From Echinometra lucunter (taxonomy: Eukaryota; Echinodermata; Echinoidea; Camarodonta; Echinometridae): 64,000 nt of DNA. Made by a program: the position numbers and the translations under genes. This document shows positions 21,129 through 34,200 of the stretch, in pieces. Positions within the stretch are counted from its first letter, which is position 1. Each line of letters begins with the position of its first letter. Where the stretch lies: contig CM057158.1 in assembly GCA_029962745.1 (NCBI GenBank), positions 777,166-841,165 of the forward strand. Reading direction: 5' to 3'. The notes beneath the pieces are model-generated. The model was not told the DNA's origin and made no database searches. It was given only the letters and a program-made list of their open reading frames with translations.

Positions 21129-22839
21129 AATTAAAGAATTTTTTTCTAGTATTGTGCGTTTACCTGTCAGAATAGAAATTGAAATACGATTTGTTCACAA
21201 TAACCCAGACACTGACATTTTGTGTGTTTTAGTTTGGTACAGTTTTTGTAACTTACTTACTCTTACTTGTATTTTTAAGTGCAATTATTCCACTGACGTT
21301 TATATGCTACTCCGACTGTGTTTTATATATTTTTAAATTGTATATATCTTTATCGTTGTTTTTATTTGCAGGGCCCCATGGAAGATTACCTTTCGTTACC
21401 GTGGACTTTCCCGGGGAAATGTAAATGAATAAAATGAAGCAATGAATGAATAGAAATATAAATGAATGAATGAATGAATAAATAAATAAATAATAAATGG
21501 CGAAAGAATGAAAGTGCTGGAGGGTCATAAAGTGAAGTGTTGATGATGAAAAAAGTGTTGAAAAAAAATATCGAAAGAAAAGGAGTGACAGGCAGAAGGA
21601 AAGAGAGAAAGGAAGTGGAAGGGACAGGGAGAGAGAGGGGGAGAGAGGAAGGAGGAAGGATTATCATGCACTTCTTTCATTCCCCTAACTCGTCCTTTCT
21701 CTCTCTCTCTCTCTTACTCTTTCCCACTTTCCCTTCTCTCCTATCTTTTTCTCTTTGTCTACCGACCTTTTATTCTTCCTGCCTCTCCTCCATCTTTCAT
21801 TCTCTCTCTCTCTCTCTTAGTCTTTCCCCATTTGCTTTCTTGTTTGTATTTTTCTATTTGTCGACCTTATCTCATTCTTTCTGTCTTTCCTCCTTCCACC
21901 TCTCTTGCCAGGCTCCTTCTCATGTTTTCTTTGTCTTCCTCTGTCATACGTCTCTTGATGAACTCTAGAATGGTGGAACCCAAATGGCGGAAATGAAAGT
22001 AGAAAGAAGACTCTACATGTATAGTGTGGCATCATAAAATGTTATGCAGTCACCACGAGGCGACAGAAGCGAGAGCAAATTAGATTAATGCATAAAGAAT
22101 GCTTTAACTGTAGAATCTACAAAGCGAGTCTCTGAATAAAAACGCTTTAATGATAATCATCGGCTGATCGGTGTGTCATCAATTACCCATCATGAGGGGC
22201 AATGAGTATCATGAATATTCACGACCAATCTTAATAATTACAGTTTCATATCATGAGGCCATGTGTAATATTATCATATCCGATCATGTTCATGTCCCAA
22301 ATTGCTACTATATAGGCTCCCACACCCATGCCACCCTCTCTAGATCGATTGGCTAAAATCGTCTGATTTGGGACCAAAGCACAGTTATCATTCGACACCC
22401 TATGCAAGGAGGAACATGCGATGCACACTATCCTCCACTGACACATGGAATGGTCAACGATTCCTTGCAAATCAAAATTATCTCGTGCCGCACAGAGTAA
22501 TTCTGAGTCATGCATTGTGCATTACATTATCAGTCTAACAGATAGTTAAATAATGCAAGGAAGGATTGACTTTCTGAGTGTGCGGGTGAGGGTGTGCGTG
22601 GGTGTGTATGGTGTGAGCGTGTGTATGGTGTGAGCGTGTGTGTACGTGTGTGACATAGGGCATGCTACCTAACTTGTGCCGTCACATTGTACTCCATTAT
22701 TGGCCTTCCTATTTTTAATCATCCTACGTTTTTATTTATACCATGATCACTGGATGGATAGAGTTAATAACATTCTTATTAATACAGCATATTATTCAAG
22801 GCAAGACAAAGGGAAGATAGTAAGAGATTGATAAAGAGT

Positions 22840-23700
22840 ACATTCTACTATCTCTCTCATCATTCTACTATCTCTCTCATCATTCTACTATCTCTCTCAT
22901 CATTCTACTATCTATCTCATCATTCTACTATCTCTCTCATCATTCTACTATCTCTCTCATCATTCTACTATCTCTCTCATCATTCTACTATCTCTCTCAT
23001 CATTCTACTATCTCTCTCATCATTCTACCATCTCATCATTCTACCATCTCTCTCATCATTCTACCATCTCTCTCCTCATTCTACTATCTCTCTCATCATT
23101 CTACTATCTCTCTCATCATTCTACCATCTCTCTCATCATTCTACTATCTCTCTCATCATTCTACCATCTCTCTCATCATTCTATCTCTCTCATCATTCTA
23201 CTATCTCTCTCATTATTCTACTATCTCTCTCATCATTCTACTATCTCTCTCATCATTCTACTATCTCTCTCATCATTCTACTATCTCTCTCATTATTCCA
23301 CTATCTCTCTCATCATTCTACTATCTCTCTCATCATTCTACTATCTCTCTCATCATTCTACCATCTCTCTCATCATTCTACCATCTCTCTCATCATTCTA
23401 CTATCTCTCTCATCATTCTACTATCTCTCTCATCATTCTACTATCTCTCTCATCATTCTACTATCTCTCTCATCATTCTACTATCTCTCTCATCATTCTA
23501 CTATCTCTCTCATCATTCTACTATCTCTCTCATCATTCAAACCTTCTCTCTCATCATTCTACCATCTCTCTCATCATTCTACTATCTCTCTCATCATTCT
23601 ACTATCTCTCTCATCATTCTACCATCTCTCTCATCATTCTACCATCTCTCTCATCATTCTACTATCTCTCTCATCTTTCTATCTCTCTCATCATTCTATC
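22840..23700 (+). repeat. 20-bp minisatellite, about 43 copies
   Basis: Unit CATTCTACTATCTCTCTCAT repeated head to tail, with a common CTACCATC variant and several deletions of 4-6 bp. It stays open as a 310-codon frame (22828-23760) only because the unit lacks stops in that register. Protein-level periodicity HHSTISLIILLSLSSFYYLS is a by-product, not a gene. Confidence 0.95.
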
Positions 23701-23760
23701 ACATTTCACCATATATCTTCTGTGACATTACACTACCATATCATAGGCAATGATGGCTGA

Positions 23761-24858
23761 AGTCAGAAGACTCTTTTATTTACAACCGAATTTTCAGTTA
23801 TTTCGTTTTTATCTCTGCATATATTCACAAGTAATTTCTATTCCCCATAAGTGATGCATGCAGCTTTCTTTTAACATCCATACTGGATTATTGTTACAGA
23901 AAATTTAAACACTGAAGAAACAACCTTGCAGAAGGAATTTACAAGAAAAATGCCAAAGTGAATTTGAGTTCAGTCATTGTATACATGCCACAAAGCCCTT
24001 ACATCAAAAGCATAACTGCTCTACTAATGAAGCATCAATGTTAATCTTCACAAGCATGGCATTAAAGTAAAGTATTAAAACCAGCAGAAAAAAACTGTTG
24101 ACAGGTCTCTGTCAATGCATCTTACATGAATGATTTGAACATCATTTGACCACTATTACTATTATTCCCTCTACTGTCTCGGGCCTGGACTGATGACATC
24201 ATTGTTAACCTTTTCAAAAATATTTCTTTAAGTAAATCTTGATTACTTTACATATTAACTTCTAATGCCCCATAAGTGGGTTCTTTTGGTGAGAGTACAT
24301 GAAGAGCCTTTTACCAAGGCTACTATGTGTGTTACGAAAACCTCAAACTGTGAATATTAACTTTGTATTCCACCCCCCCCCCAGGAAAAAAATCAATTTC
24401 GTAATTATCAATATACTAATTTGTATCTTGTATATAATCTAATTTCTGTCCTTGATGCAATTCATAGAAAGAGGAATCAGACAATACAAATACATGGAAT
24501 AGATTTAGGTAAAAATCAATATTGAGGGATAAATGAAAAAATATGACATTAGGTCAATCAAGCTTATCATGTCCAACATGTGCATAGCTCTGTTTGTTGT
24601 TTTTAGATTGAGAAAGATGCATAAAATCAAATTGTTCTGCTTCAAAATTGCTGGTCCAAAAAGCAACTTGATATAACTTTAAAGTAAATGTCGTAAGGAG
24701 ACATGGCCACATTTGAACTACAATATAAGAAACATTTGATAGCTCTTCTCTTGTACAACACATGTCATGGGTCAGGATGTCAACAATAAACATCTGATAG
24801 TAGCACTCCTGAAGACAGTTAAAACTAGATGAATCCTTGACCGTGCACGGTCAAAATT
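23761..24858. other. Intergenic DNA, possibly distal HSF1 3' UTR
   Basis: AT-rich, no repeats of note apart from a C run at 24366-24375. TTTATT (AATAAA on the minus strand) at 23775-23780 and near 24914 are the nearest clear minus-strand polyadenylation signals to HSF1 that I found, which would imply a 3' UTR of 3-4 kb. Confidence 0.35.
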
Positions 24859-25845
24859 TATGCCTCCGCAATTGCCAGATCGGAAATATATGGCACATTT
24901 ATGTTGATTTTTTTTATTTTCATGTATAAAATGACATCTTTGACCTTGTGACCCCCAAATCTAATGAGACAATTATGAGACTTCCATATGCACACATATG
25001 CCAAGTTTGGAGATGAACTGTCAGAGTTGTTAAGTTATCGCAAGAACAAGCAATTTTCATGTATATAATGACCTCTATGACCTTTGACCTTTAACCTTGA
25101 GACCCCAAAATCTAATCACATCATTGTCCCTCCCCTATGCATATATGTGCCAAGTATGAAGCTGCTCCGTCAAACGGTTGAGTTATTGCGAGAACGGACC
25201 ATTTCTATGTACATAATGATCTCTATGACCTTTGACCGTTGACCTTGAGACCCCAAAATCTAATTAGATCATTGTCCCTCCCATATGCATACATGAATCA
25301 AGTTTGAAGTTGGTCCATCAAATGGTTGTTGAGTTATCGCAAGAACGAACTATTTCTATGTACATAATGACCTCTGACCTTTGGACCCCAAAATCTAATC
25401 AGATCATTGTCCCTCCCATACGCATACATGTGCCAAGTTTGAGGTTGATCGGTCAAGTGGTTGAGTTATAGTGAAAACGAACCATTTCTATGTACATAAT
25501 GACCTCTCTGACCTTTGACCTTTGACCTTGTGACCCCAAAATCTACTCAGATCATTGTCCCTTCCATGTGCATACATGAGCCAAGTTTGAAGCCAATCTG
25601 TCAAATGGTTCCTAAGTTATCGCGAGAACGAGCCATTTTTATGTGTATTATTACCTCTATGACCTTGACCTTTGACCTTGAGACTCCAAAATCTAATCAG
25701 ATCATTGTCCCTCCCATATGCATACATGAGCCAAGTTTGAAGTTGATTCGTCAAACGGTTCTTAAGTTATCACGAGAACAAAAACAGGACAGACGACCCG
25801 AAAACATAATGCCTCCGGCAACCACCTACGGTGGGCGGAGGCATA
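24859..25845. mobile_element. Non-autonomous element of six ~148-bp tandem units
   Basis: Ends are inverted: TATGCCTCCGC at 24859-24869 and GCGGAGGCATA at 25835-25845. Between them are six diverged copies (anchors GACCCCAAAATCT near 24950, 25101, 25249, 25384, 25532, 25682; spacing 135-151 bp). Each has the order GACCTTTGACC, ATCATTGTCCCTCC, ATGCATACATG, CCAAGTTTGAAG, GAGTTATCGCGAGAAC. No coding sequence. The right end also forms a small hairpin (25809-25843). Confidence 0.75.
25078..25678 (-). promoter_or_regulatory. Cluster of nuclear-receptor DR1-type sites
   Basis: TGACCTTTGACCT, the complement of the DR1 consensus AGGTCAAAGGTCA, is exact at 25078-25090, 25509-25521, 25516-25528 and 25666-25678, with a 12/13 match at 25226-25238. 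The sites are part of the tandem unit above. The DR1 match is seen; any binding by RXR/HNF4/COUP-type receptors is inferred. Confidence 0.4.
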
Positions 25846-25918
25846 AAAATCCTTGCACTGTACAAAAGTTAAGGGTCCAAGGCAAACACATGGTGTGTAC
25901 CCCTTGGCCATCCTGGGC

Positions 25919-26072
25919 CCTGTAACACAAAGATTTGCAATCAATCGCAAAGTTGCAACAACCAGTTCAGACCACTGTTTCATGTGCATCTCGTTCAAAA
26001 AGGTGACCCCGGACCAATCAGAATGGTAGTTTTAAATATGCAATTGATCGCAAACCTTTGTGTCACAGGCCC
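25919..26072. mobile_element. MITE family X, copy 1
   Basis: Inverted ends GGCCCTGTAACACAAAGATTTGCAA and the complement of GCAAACCTTTGTGTCACAGGCC, about 154 bp. A second copy is at 27337-27497, about 85% similar throughout. Confidence 0.85.
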
Positions 26073-27336
26073 CTGGTGTGAATATGAATATGCATGGACA
26101 CCCTTCCTGGTGTGGGTGTGTCTTCCAGTCTACTTAGGATTTGTCTTCACAAAAAGATTTCCAATTCAGTCTAAATTTATAACACTCACTTCTAAAGTGC
26201 ACTTTCATTACCAGAATGAGAATACATCACTTACTTCCAATGTAACAAGGCATAGAACAGCAATACAAACATATACTTCAAAAAAATAGTGACAGTGTTA
26301 ATGCATTCTTTGCCTAATATATTTACATCATTTCAGTATGAATATACAATACCATATAAATCAACAAGCATGACATAATATGTTGACTGACTATTGTCAC
26401 AAGAGTGCATGTCCATTCACTTACAGTAGCATGGTATCTTTAGAATGTCTCTTCATATTCTATTTTTTTCATCAATTATTAAAAACTTCAGCTTGAACTT
26501 TCATTTTTCATATTACATTCTTTCTGTGTACATTACACAACAAAATGATAAATCAGTAATTTACTCTTGAAACATTAGAATATTTCTTTTCCAGTCAATA
26601 AAAAAAAAAAAAAAAAAATGCCTCATAAACCATTTAAAAAAAAAAAAGTAATTCATTCTCAACAAGCCACTGACTTGACAAAATAATTTCCAAAATCCAT
26701 GGGACATTAGATTACTGGAAAAGTATCACAATGGAAATATGTACATGATCTGTTATCAGACAAACAGAGTCCTAACTGGACGACAGTGCAGCAATCAAAT
26801 ATTTCTGGTAGTTTGGCAAGGCATTGTATGATTCTATCTATATCACAAGGAAACATAACACCTCAATGGAGTCATTTCACAGCACTTTAGATGAGTCATC
26901 ATGATACTAGCTTCTTGTATAACATTAACATTCATTATGAATCAAGTGCTCTAAGCTTGCCAATATAAAACAGAAGTTTGAGTTCCAGGAAAGGTGAAAA
27001 ATAATATGTGAGCTTTCTTGTCCTTTTCTTGTCAGTTAGGAAGAATATCATGATTAAAAAAGGTTCCCTGTACAGGATTGCTCTTTAAATGCCCTTATAT
27101 TTGATATTATTGATATTTGATATTACAGAAGTGTTCGGACGGAACATTCAAGCCAGATTTGTGTTGGTCCCATATAGTCTTGTTTGTGTGCAGTGCCAGT
27201 GCCTTAGGGGGAAAGTGGGTAAATTTCTTATGAACTTGATAATTCCCAAATTTCACACTAAACACAGGTGTTTATGTACAAATAATCTAACTTTCTCAAA
27301 TGCTTTGAAACAGTTTTTCATTGTAATTGCATGAAT
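26073..27336. other. Intergenic/3'-flank DNA between two MITE copies
   Basis: AT-rich with A runs at 26600-26618 and 26635-26648. Nothing gene-like. Confidence 0.4.
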
Positions 27337-27497
27337 AGTGCCTGTAACACAAAGATTTGCAATCAATCACAAAGTTGTAACAGCCGATCAAGACCACTGT
27401 TTCATACACATCTCGTTCAAAAATGTGATTCAGGACCTATCAGAATGGTTATTTCAAATTTGCAATTGATTGCAAATCTTTGTGTTACAGACCCCAG
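27337..27497. mobile_element. MITE family X, copy 2
   Basis: Same orientation and internal sequence as copy 1 (AATCAATC.CAAAGTTG, GACCACTGTTTCAT, CATCTCGTTCAAAAA). Ends GCCTGTAACACAAAGATTTG and CAAATCTTTGTGTTACAG are a better-preserved inverted repeat than in copy 1. Confidence 0.85.
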
Positions 27498-28208
27498 AAC
27501 TCCTAATTTATCTTTAATCCCTTTCGAATGGGTTTAATTTTGCAGTCACTTTGGAGGATCTCTGATGGATTAAAAATACAAGTCTTCTAAAGCAGACTAT
27601 TAAGGGTTAATATTCCCAAATAATCCCAATCTGCATCCTGCAAAGCAGTTTCAGCATTATCGCTGATTCTGTAAGACTGGCACAAAATAGACTTGCATAT
27701 GATTGTCAAGATACTGTAGATATCATAATCACAAGAACTCTGAGATCTTTCTATCACTCTAATCAACTGCATTATTGGCTTTCTACATTATCTTCAATAT
27801 TCCCCCTGATACAGGGGGCTGGGTATTTCATATTTGCTCTACATAGCTCACATGCCACATCTTCATTCTGAGCCTGCTAACAATATCTGGCTAACATTCA
27901 TTACATAGATTTCATTGAACATGTATTATAACATGAATAAACATTCATCCCTACAGCATCTTGCATATTAATGGGGGAAAAGCCAATACATAAAAACAAA
28001 AACAAAACAAACATAAAAAACATTAAAAAAAAAAAAAAAAAAAAGCAAAGCACAACAGTGATAGAATCCCAATAAAACAGATTAATACGCCATTTATGCC
28101 TAACTGTAAAGTTCTGATACCCAAGATACAAGTGCTTGGTAGTTAAGATACCGCAGGGAACACAGAAAAGCAGGACAACTTCCGTTTGTTTTTGAAGCTG
28201 CATTAGAA

Positions 28209-31200
28209 TTAGAGCTCAAAGGTTATGCCATCATTCTCCTTCTGTTCCCTCAGTGCTAGCGAGTCATCGTCTAGAGATCGCAATAAAGAGTCCTCATCCT
28301 CGGCCATGAATGATCCCAAGGATGAGTAGGATGTCGAAGGCTTGTATGTCACCAGCTCATTGCCTGAGAAAGAAAACATTCATTTACAAGGTCTATGTAC
28401 CGGTAATGGAAATAAACATAATATAGATGTACATATGCATTCAAAAATAAATGTTATCAGCAGTTCTTACTCTAATCTACAGATGTGTGTAAGCCATTCA
28501 TTCACAACCCCTTCACTTGTAATAGTCAAATATAGAACAATTAACCAAAATGACTGCATGCAATTTATCAACATGTAAAAAACAAACAATACTGGTAATA
28601 GAAAATTTGTGGGAGGCTAAACCATATCCATTTGATTCATAAGTCTCAAATAGGACAAGCCATTCCCCCCCCCCCTCCCTAATTAAAAAAAATGTCGATT
28701 GCAAAATAAGAGACATCCGTGAAACCCACATTTGACTTGGATATGCATGTTAAATTTGGGTTCTGTGTGCTGGATTCTTACATTATCAAACATTTCACTG
28801 GTACAAGGACTGAATAAGTTTTTAAGGGGTCAACTTCACATATGCTACCTGTACACAGATTAGTATTTAAGATGATTTGTTGCCTTCAATTATCATATTA
28901 ATGCATAGTATGCACACAATGACAAACCTGTTGATATCAAATCAGTAGATGGCACAGCCTCATTCTTTTTGCTCTCTTCTGTCTGTAGATTGTCCTGAAA
29001 GGGAATAATGGATTAAATGTAAGATTCTGATTATCACACAGCAGCTGATAAATGTATTTTGAAAACTATTGGATAAACCTTGCGCCCTCATTCGGTTCAG
29101 TTGCGACAGTCACTTTAGCACGAGATGGGTAGAAAAGCAACACTTCCATGAAAACCTTACACAATTCGCCTTTTCTGCTCCTTTTCTATTTGATTACAGA
29201 CTTCTAACACTTCTTATTTTTCCTGGGCCCAACTACTAACTCATTCTTATTCTTCCCTGCACTTGGGATCCCTCAATCAGTCAAACATTTCTTAAATTGG
29301 TCAACCCTCACTCGCAGTGTGCACTATCTTGAAAACAGTTGTTGACCCAAGAGTTGGAAAATGCCTCTCATGGTATGGATGTTGGTAGAGCATGTACTGT
29401 TAAACACAAGAATTCTAACTGAAATCCTAACTACCTGACCTTCCTTTCCCTCCTCTTCAGTGGAGTAACAAATATTTCACACCACCTAGCCACTAAATAA
29501 ATAAACTTTTATTCTATCATCCTTTGTAACTTGGTCAATTTAACAAATGGATTTCATGATAATTGAAGAAATACTGTTAAAAATGAGAAATGAGAAAAAG
29601 ACTGTTAGGACTCACTACTTTATGCAACTGTTTAAGTGAAATTGTGTGAAGATCTCTTTCCAATCAACCAAACCAGAAACTAAATCAGCAGTATATCTTA
29701 CTCTTGAACTTACATAGTTTGTAGGAACATCTGGAAGTGTAATGGTGGTTGGCTCATCAAAGAATACGTGGAAATCCTGTAGTCAAACAGAAAACAAGAT
29801 GGAGATCAGAAGCTTAGTTACAGGGTATTTTGCATCTCTATGAGATAGAAGCGGGTATTTCAAGATTTACTACTTTTTACAAAGAAAACACCAGGGCCGA
29901 TATTCTGATAATTGTTTTATCTTTTTTTTTTTTTATCTTATTTTAATTGCTATAGCAATCAGAAATAGTGTACACCATTGGCACACATTGCACACTTTTG
30001 TCTTGCATGCTGGTCTTTTGCGCAGCTAAAACCAATCATATGTCTTTAAAATTTGTTATGACAATTAACACAGAGAAGATAAGATAAAAGATAAAACAAT
30101 TTTCAGAATACCGACCCGGATCTCCAACTGACACAGTGTACTACAGAATTCAGGGAAAAATACAGGAGGACTAAGGGCGAATCACCCCAGAATTTCAAAA
30201 ATACATGTAGCCCTTGTAAGTTGCAAAAGAGCCCCTGCAAATTGCTAGTAAATTGTAGCTTCATTACAAATGTAATTTGGAATGAACAGAGGTAGGAAAA
30301 ATAGCCCCCGTACAGAAAAAATATTTTTTTCCCCTGCTACAGATACACGTTTTGTCTAACATAACTAGTTATGTATTTAATATACATAAACCCCTTCAGT
30401 AAAATCAAAATTGTGAACATTTGTCATAAATGCACTTTCAAGTGTTTAATGCTTGTCCCACTATTCATTTAGTTTTGAAGTAATAATCAATGGGAAAGGA
30501 ACCACTGTAAAGGGACCAGTTTCTGTTTCATGGAGAAAAAAAAACAGAGACATTTTCATACTTACACTTAAAAGTTCACCAAGCTCATAGTTAAGGGTCG
30601 GATTGGTTGTAATTAGTTGCTTGAAATCCTTTAGATTAGACTGCATTGTGTTGAGTTGCTCACCAAGGTCTTGCCTGGACCAGAAATAGGAAACAATAGA
30701 TACACATATGATTCATCTTTCCAAGTATTCCTAACTTTGCAAAGATTCTTTTTGGTTAACATAAAGTAAAGAGTATGCCTTTACATGTAGTTTTGATAGA
30801 TGTTACAGCAGTGAAACAAACAGCTTACACATTAAAGGTTTACATACAGTTTTGGTAAGCCCTCCAATATTCCTTGTTAGATTTCTTTAGATGATAATGA
30901 TAGCAAGATAACACCCAAACTAAGATGGTATGAAGTTTTTTTTCAAGTGCAATATCAAACAAATGAAAGGGAAAAAAAAAAAGGTTTAGATCCTGGGAAA
31001 GGGACACAGTGACTTAGCACACATAAAACCAATGGAAGTTCTGTGTATGTGAAAAACATAACAAAGAGCTGTGATTGCTGTGTGGGGAGATTCAAGGTAA
31101 GGGCTGAGTCAGTGTACCATTATCTTACATTCCTTTCTCACAAATACTTCTTCTGATGCAAAGTAGACAATGTGAGACAATTTTTATCCAGTTTCATGCC

Positions 31201-34200
31201 AATTTTCTTTTTTCTACCACAACTGTACATACACACATGTAAGCTGTAAATTTGGATCAATTATGGCTAGACTAACACATAAAGCTTGAAATCATCTATC
31301 AATTCTTAAAGGCACCTTCATGGTACCTAACCATGTATAGCAATCAATACCTTATACAACAAATCATGTGGTACAGCCTCAGTATATCCACAGTTCAGCA
31401 TATGTGGAGCAAATATTTGGGGGTAAATATGGTGTTTTCGAGTGGGTAGACCAACAACACATTACTCTGTTCTCCATTATATACATACAGATCTGAAAGT
31501 AGAATATACAGCTTCAAATAGACCATTGTCAACACCTAAAAGTGACACTAAGTCCAAAAATTTTACAGAGATCTATAACAGAAATTCAGTCTTGCCCTGT
31601 TATGTCTTACATGTATATGTCCGAATATGAGAAAGTTCATACTACTTGGTAAACTTACTTCTGTTCTTCGTTTGACAGCATACGCTGTATCACGACCCTC
31701 TTAGAGTTGTCCTCTTTCTTTTCACTGCTGGGTGCTTGACTGGTTAGAACAAGTTGCCCTTCTCCAGGTCCAAACAAAGATTCCTGCCCTACAGCTGGTG
31801 TGGCTTCATCAGTGACAAGTCCTGCGTCCTCCAGACCAATGACTTCAGCAGGAGATTCCTCAACGGTGTCTAACCATCCTGGGTCATCGTTACCAGGGGT
31901 CAAGGGATAGGTCACGTCTGGACTTAAAGCCGTCAGCACCGGGATGGCAGAGGGAATAGATTGTGAACCAACGCTCTCTGGTTGTGTGATATTTGTCAAG
32001 CTATCTGGGTTTGCGATAGAAGTTGGAGTTGTGGTGGAAACAGCTGAAGTGGGAGCAACCACGTTGTCCTGGTTCCATAGGTCACCTTGACCTAAAAGTT
32101 CAGTGACCTTAGCTTGACTGTCCTGTGCTCCTTGGGTAATGACTCCACTTTGTGTGCTAGGGATGCTTACAGATGCTGTAGGGATGCTGGATGGAATGAG
32201 ATCATCCTCATCCACATCTTCTTCTAACAGTTCAGTGACCTTTGACTGGGCAGGGGCATTGTCTAGTATATCAGTAAGTGTAGGACTGTCTGATCGACTC
32301 AAGAAGTCTAGGTTGCTGTCCTGCTAGTGCAGAAAGAGAAAGTAATCAGTATACACATATGAAGATAAATAAGTCTAGATTTATAAAGAACTTTATGTAA
32401 AGTAATGTGCTTGAAGAAAATATTATTATCATGTCAACGGATTCATTCACACATGAAACAAACAGACTATCTCTAAACAACAGGGAGCACTCCTTATCCT
32501 ATGATCAGCAATGAGATCAGCTAATGTTAAAATGAGCAATATACTGAATGAGGAAATATGTGGATGCATTACCTTCTCAACTAAGTCTCTTGTATAGTTT
32601 AAAAAAACCTTGTGGCAATGAAATTTCACACCGAATGGGACAGAACATATGTATAATTAATGAGACAAACCAATAAAAAAACAATCATGTCTAATAGACA
32701 ATACTTGCTTATATATCATATAACAAAAATCGATACATCGCCATTGAAGAAAACAAATAACACACAGTACCCACTTAATGCATTTCTAGAGATGATTGCA
32801 CTTTGGAGGTTATGAGTTATGTTAAGCCACTTATGGCTTCAGGCATTCCTAAACTGTGTGCGCTGGAACCAATGTTTAATAGCTAGATCATTCCACCAGG
32901 CTGGGGAAACAAAATCACATGATGTCCATGTAACAGAGGTATCAGCTTTTTCATTTCACAATGAAGATGAATTCAGATGGGGTGGCTATGCGTTGATGTG
33001 TCATTGTGAGGTAGGTGTCTTATCACAGTAATGCAGGTTTCAATTGGCAATTTTTCATGCATTTGCTATAACAAGAATTAATTTTTTTTTACCTCCGAGT
33101 CATATGAATATCACATTTCTATATCAATGGCAATAGATTCTCAGGTCTGAAATTGCAATATATCATGATGCTTGAGAAGTAAACCATGGTGAGACACAAT
33201 TTGATAAATGTTTGTAAACACTGTACATTGTAAAGCGCTTAGAGGGCCTACGGTCCTGAAATGCGCTATAGAAGGACGATTTATTATCATATCATTATCA
33301 TTTCTTTGCCGAGGTCATTATCAGCAGATATTTGTGTAGTTTCACAGAACACAGTATAGTTCTGATATGTCACAAAGTTGGCCCAACCAAATGGAATTAG
33401 CCAATTGTTTATCATCTGAATTTCCTTACCTGCTTGAGATCTCGGATTTGCAGGCCATCAAGGGAAGAACTTGCAGGGTGCGTCCGACTGAATTTTGCTT
33501 TAGAAGGAGCAGAGGTATCAGGTAACCCCTCAATCATCAACTGATTCAATCTGTGTCAAACAAAAAATGAACTGTTATATAGCAGCAATATCAAACAGGT
33601 GTTCATTTCCAATGATTTTCATTCATCTAACCTTTCAACTGTGGTGACAAAGACCTTGTGGCAGATAAGCCTTGAGCTAAACAAATTATTCAATAAAGTC
33701 TACTACCGGTACTACTATGTGGACTCAACAGAATATGCAAATACATACAGCCATGAGAGGGTCTGGTTGGAATTATGGTACCAAAAGTGACCTGAATGCA
33801 ACTATTTTCTGAAGGGAGTAGACCAAAGAAAAAATGGTCATATCCTAGTCACTGAGGACATCATAGTTCAACCAGACACTCGAACAAAGGAAGTATATAT
33901 TTGGTTTATATCTGTCATCTTTAGTAAATGCGCGAAGCATAGACATATTATTTAATTCATAGGAATAATTAATGCAGGCAGTGACTGCATAGTGGGAATA
34001 CAAAATTTAAAGAAATGATGAAATCATCAAACCCAAGACAATAGATGCGCACAAAGTTTCTGATGTCACAATAAAGTACGCTAATTTTGCATGTACTGTC
34101 ATCCATGAATAGTATGCAATGGAAACTTGCTCATTTATACAAGGACAGTGGGAAATATATTTCGTCCTGTGATGCACAATACACCAACCAAATGCTCAGA

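Larger units (their letters stand above)
20073..22839. other. Intergenic DNA after SRCR-B
   Basis: SRCR-B 3' UTR then repeats (listed separately). AATAAA-type signals occur at 21099 and 21427. Simple tracts: AATG/AATA at 21423-21500, GA-rich at 21594-21660, CT-rich at 21696-21830, GT-rich at 22579-22652. GGGCCCCATGGAAGATTACC near 21371 resembles the tail phrase at 51725 (GGCCCGCTGGAAGATCAGC), a probable retroposon 3' end. No gene seen. Confidence 0.5.

Noticed and set aside
22828..23760. 310-aa protein of repeated SLIILLSLSS
   Set aside because: Frame created by the 20-bp minisatellite; hydrophobic periodicity is a by-product of CT-rich DNA.
25515..25925. 136-aa frame with repeated IHEPSLKPI phrases
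   Set aside because: Follows the ~148-bp tandem element; the repeats and absence of any domain indicate non-coding element sequence.
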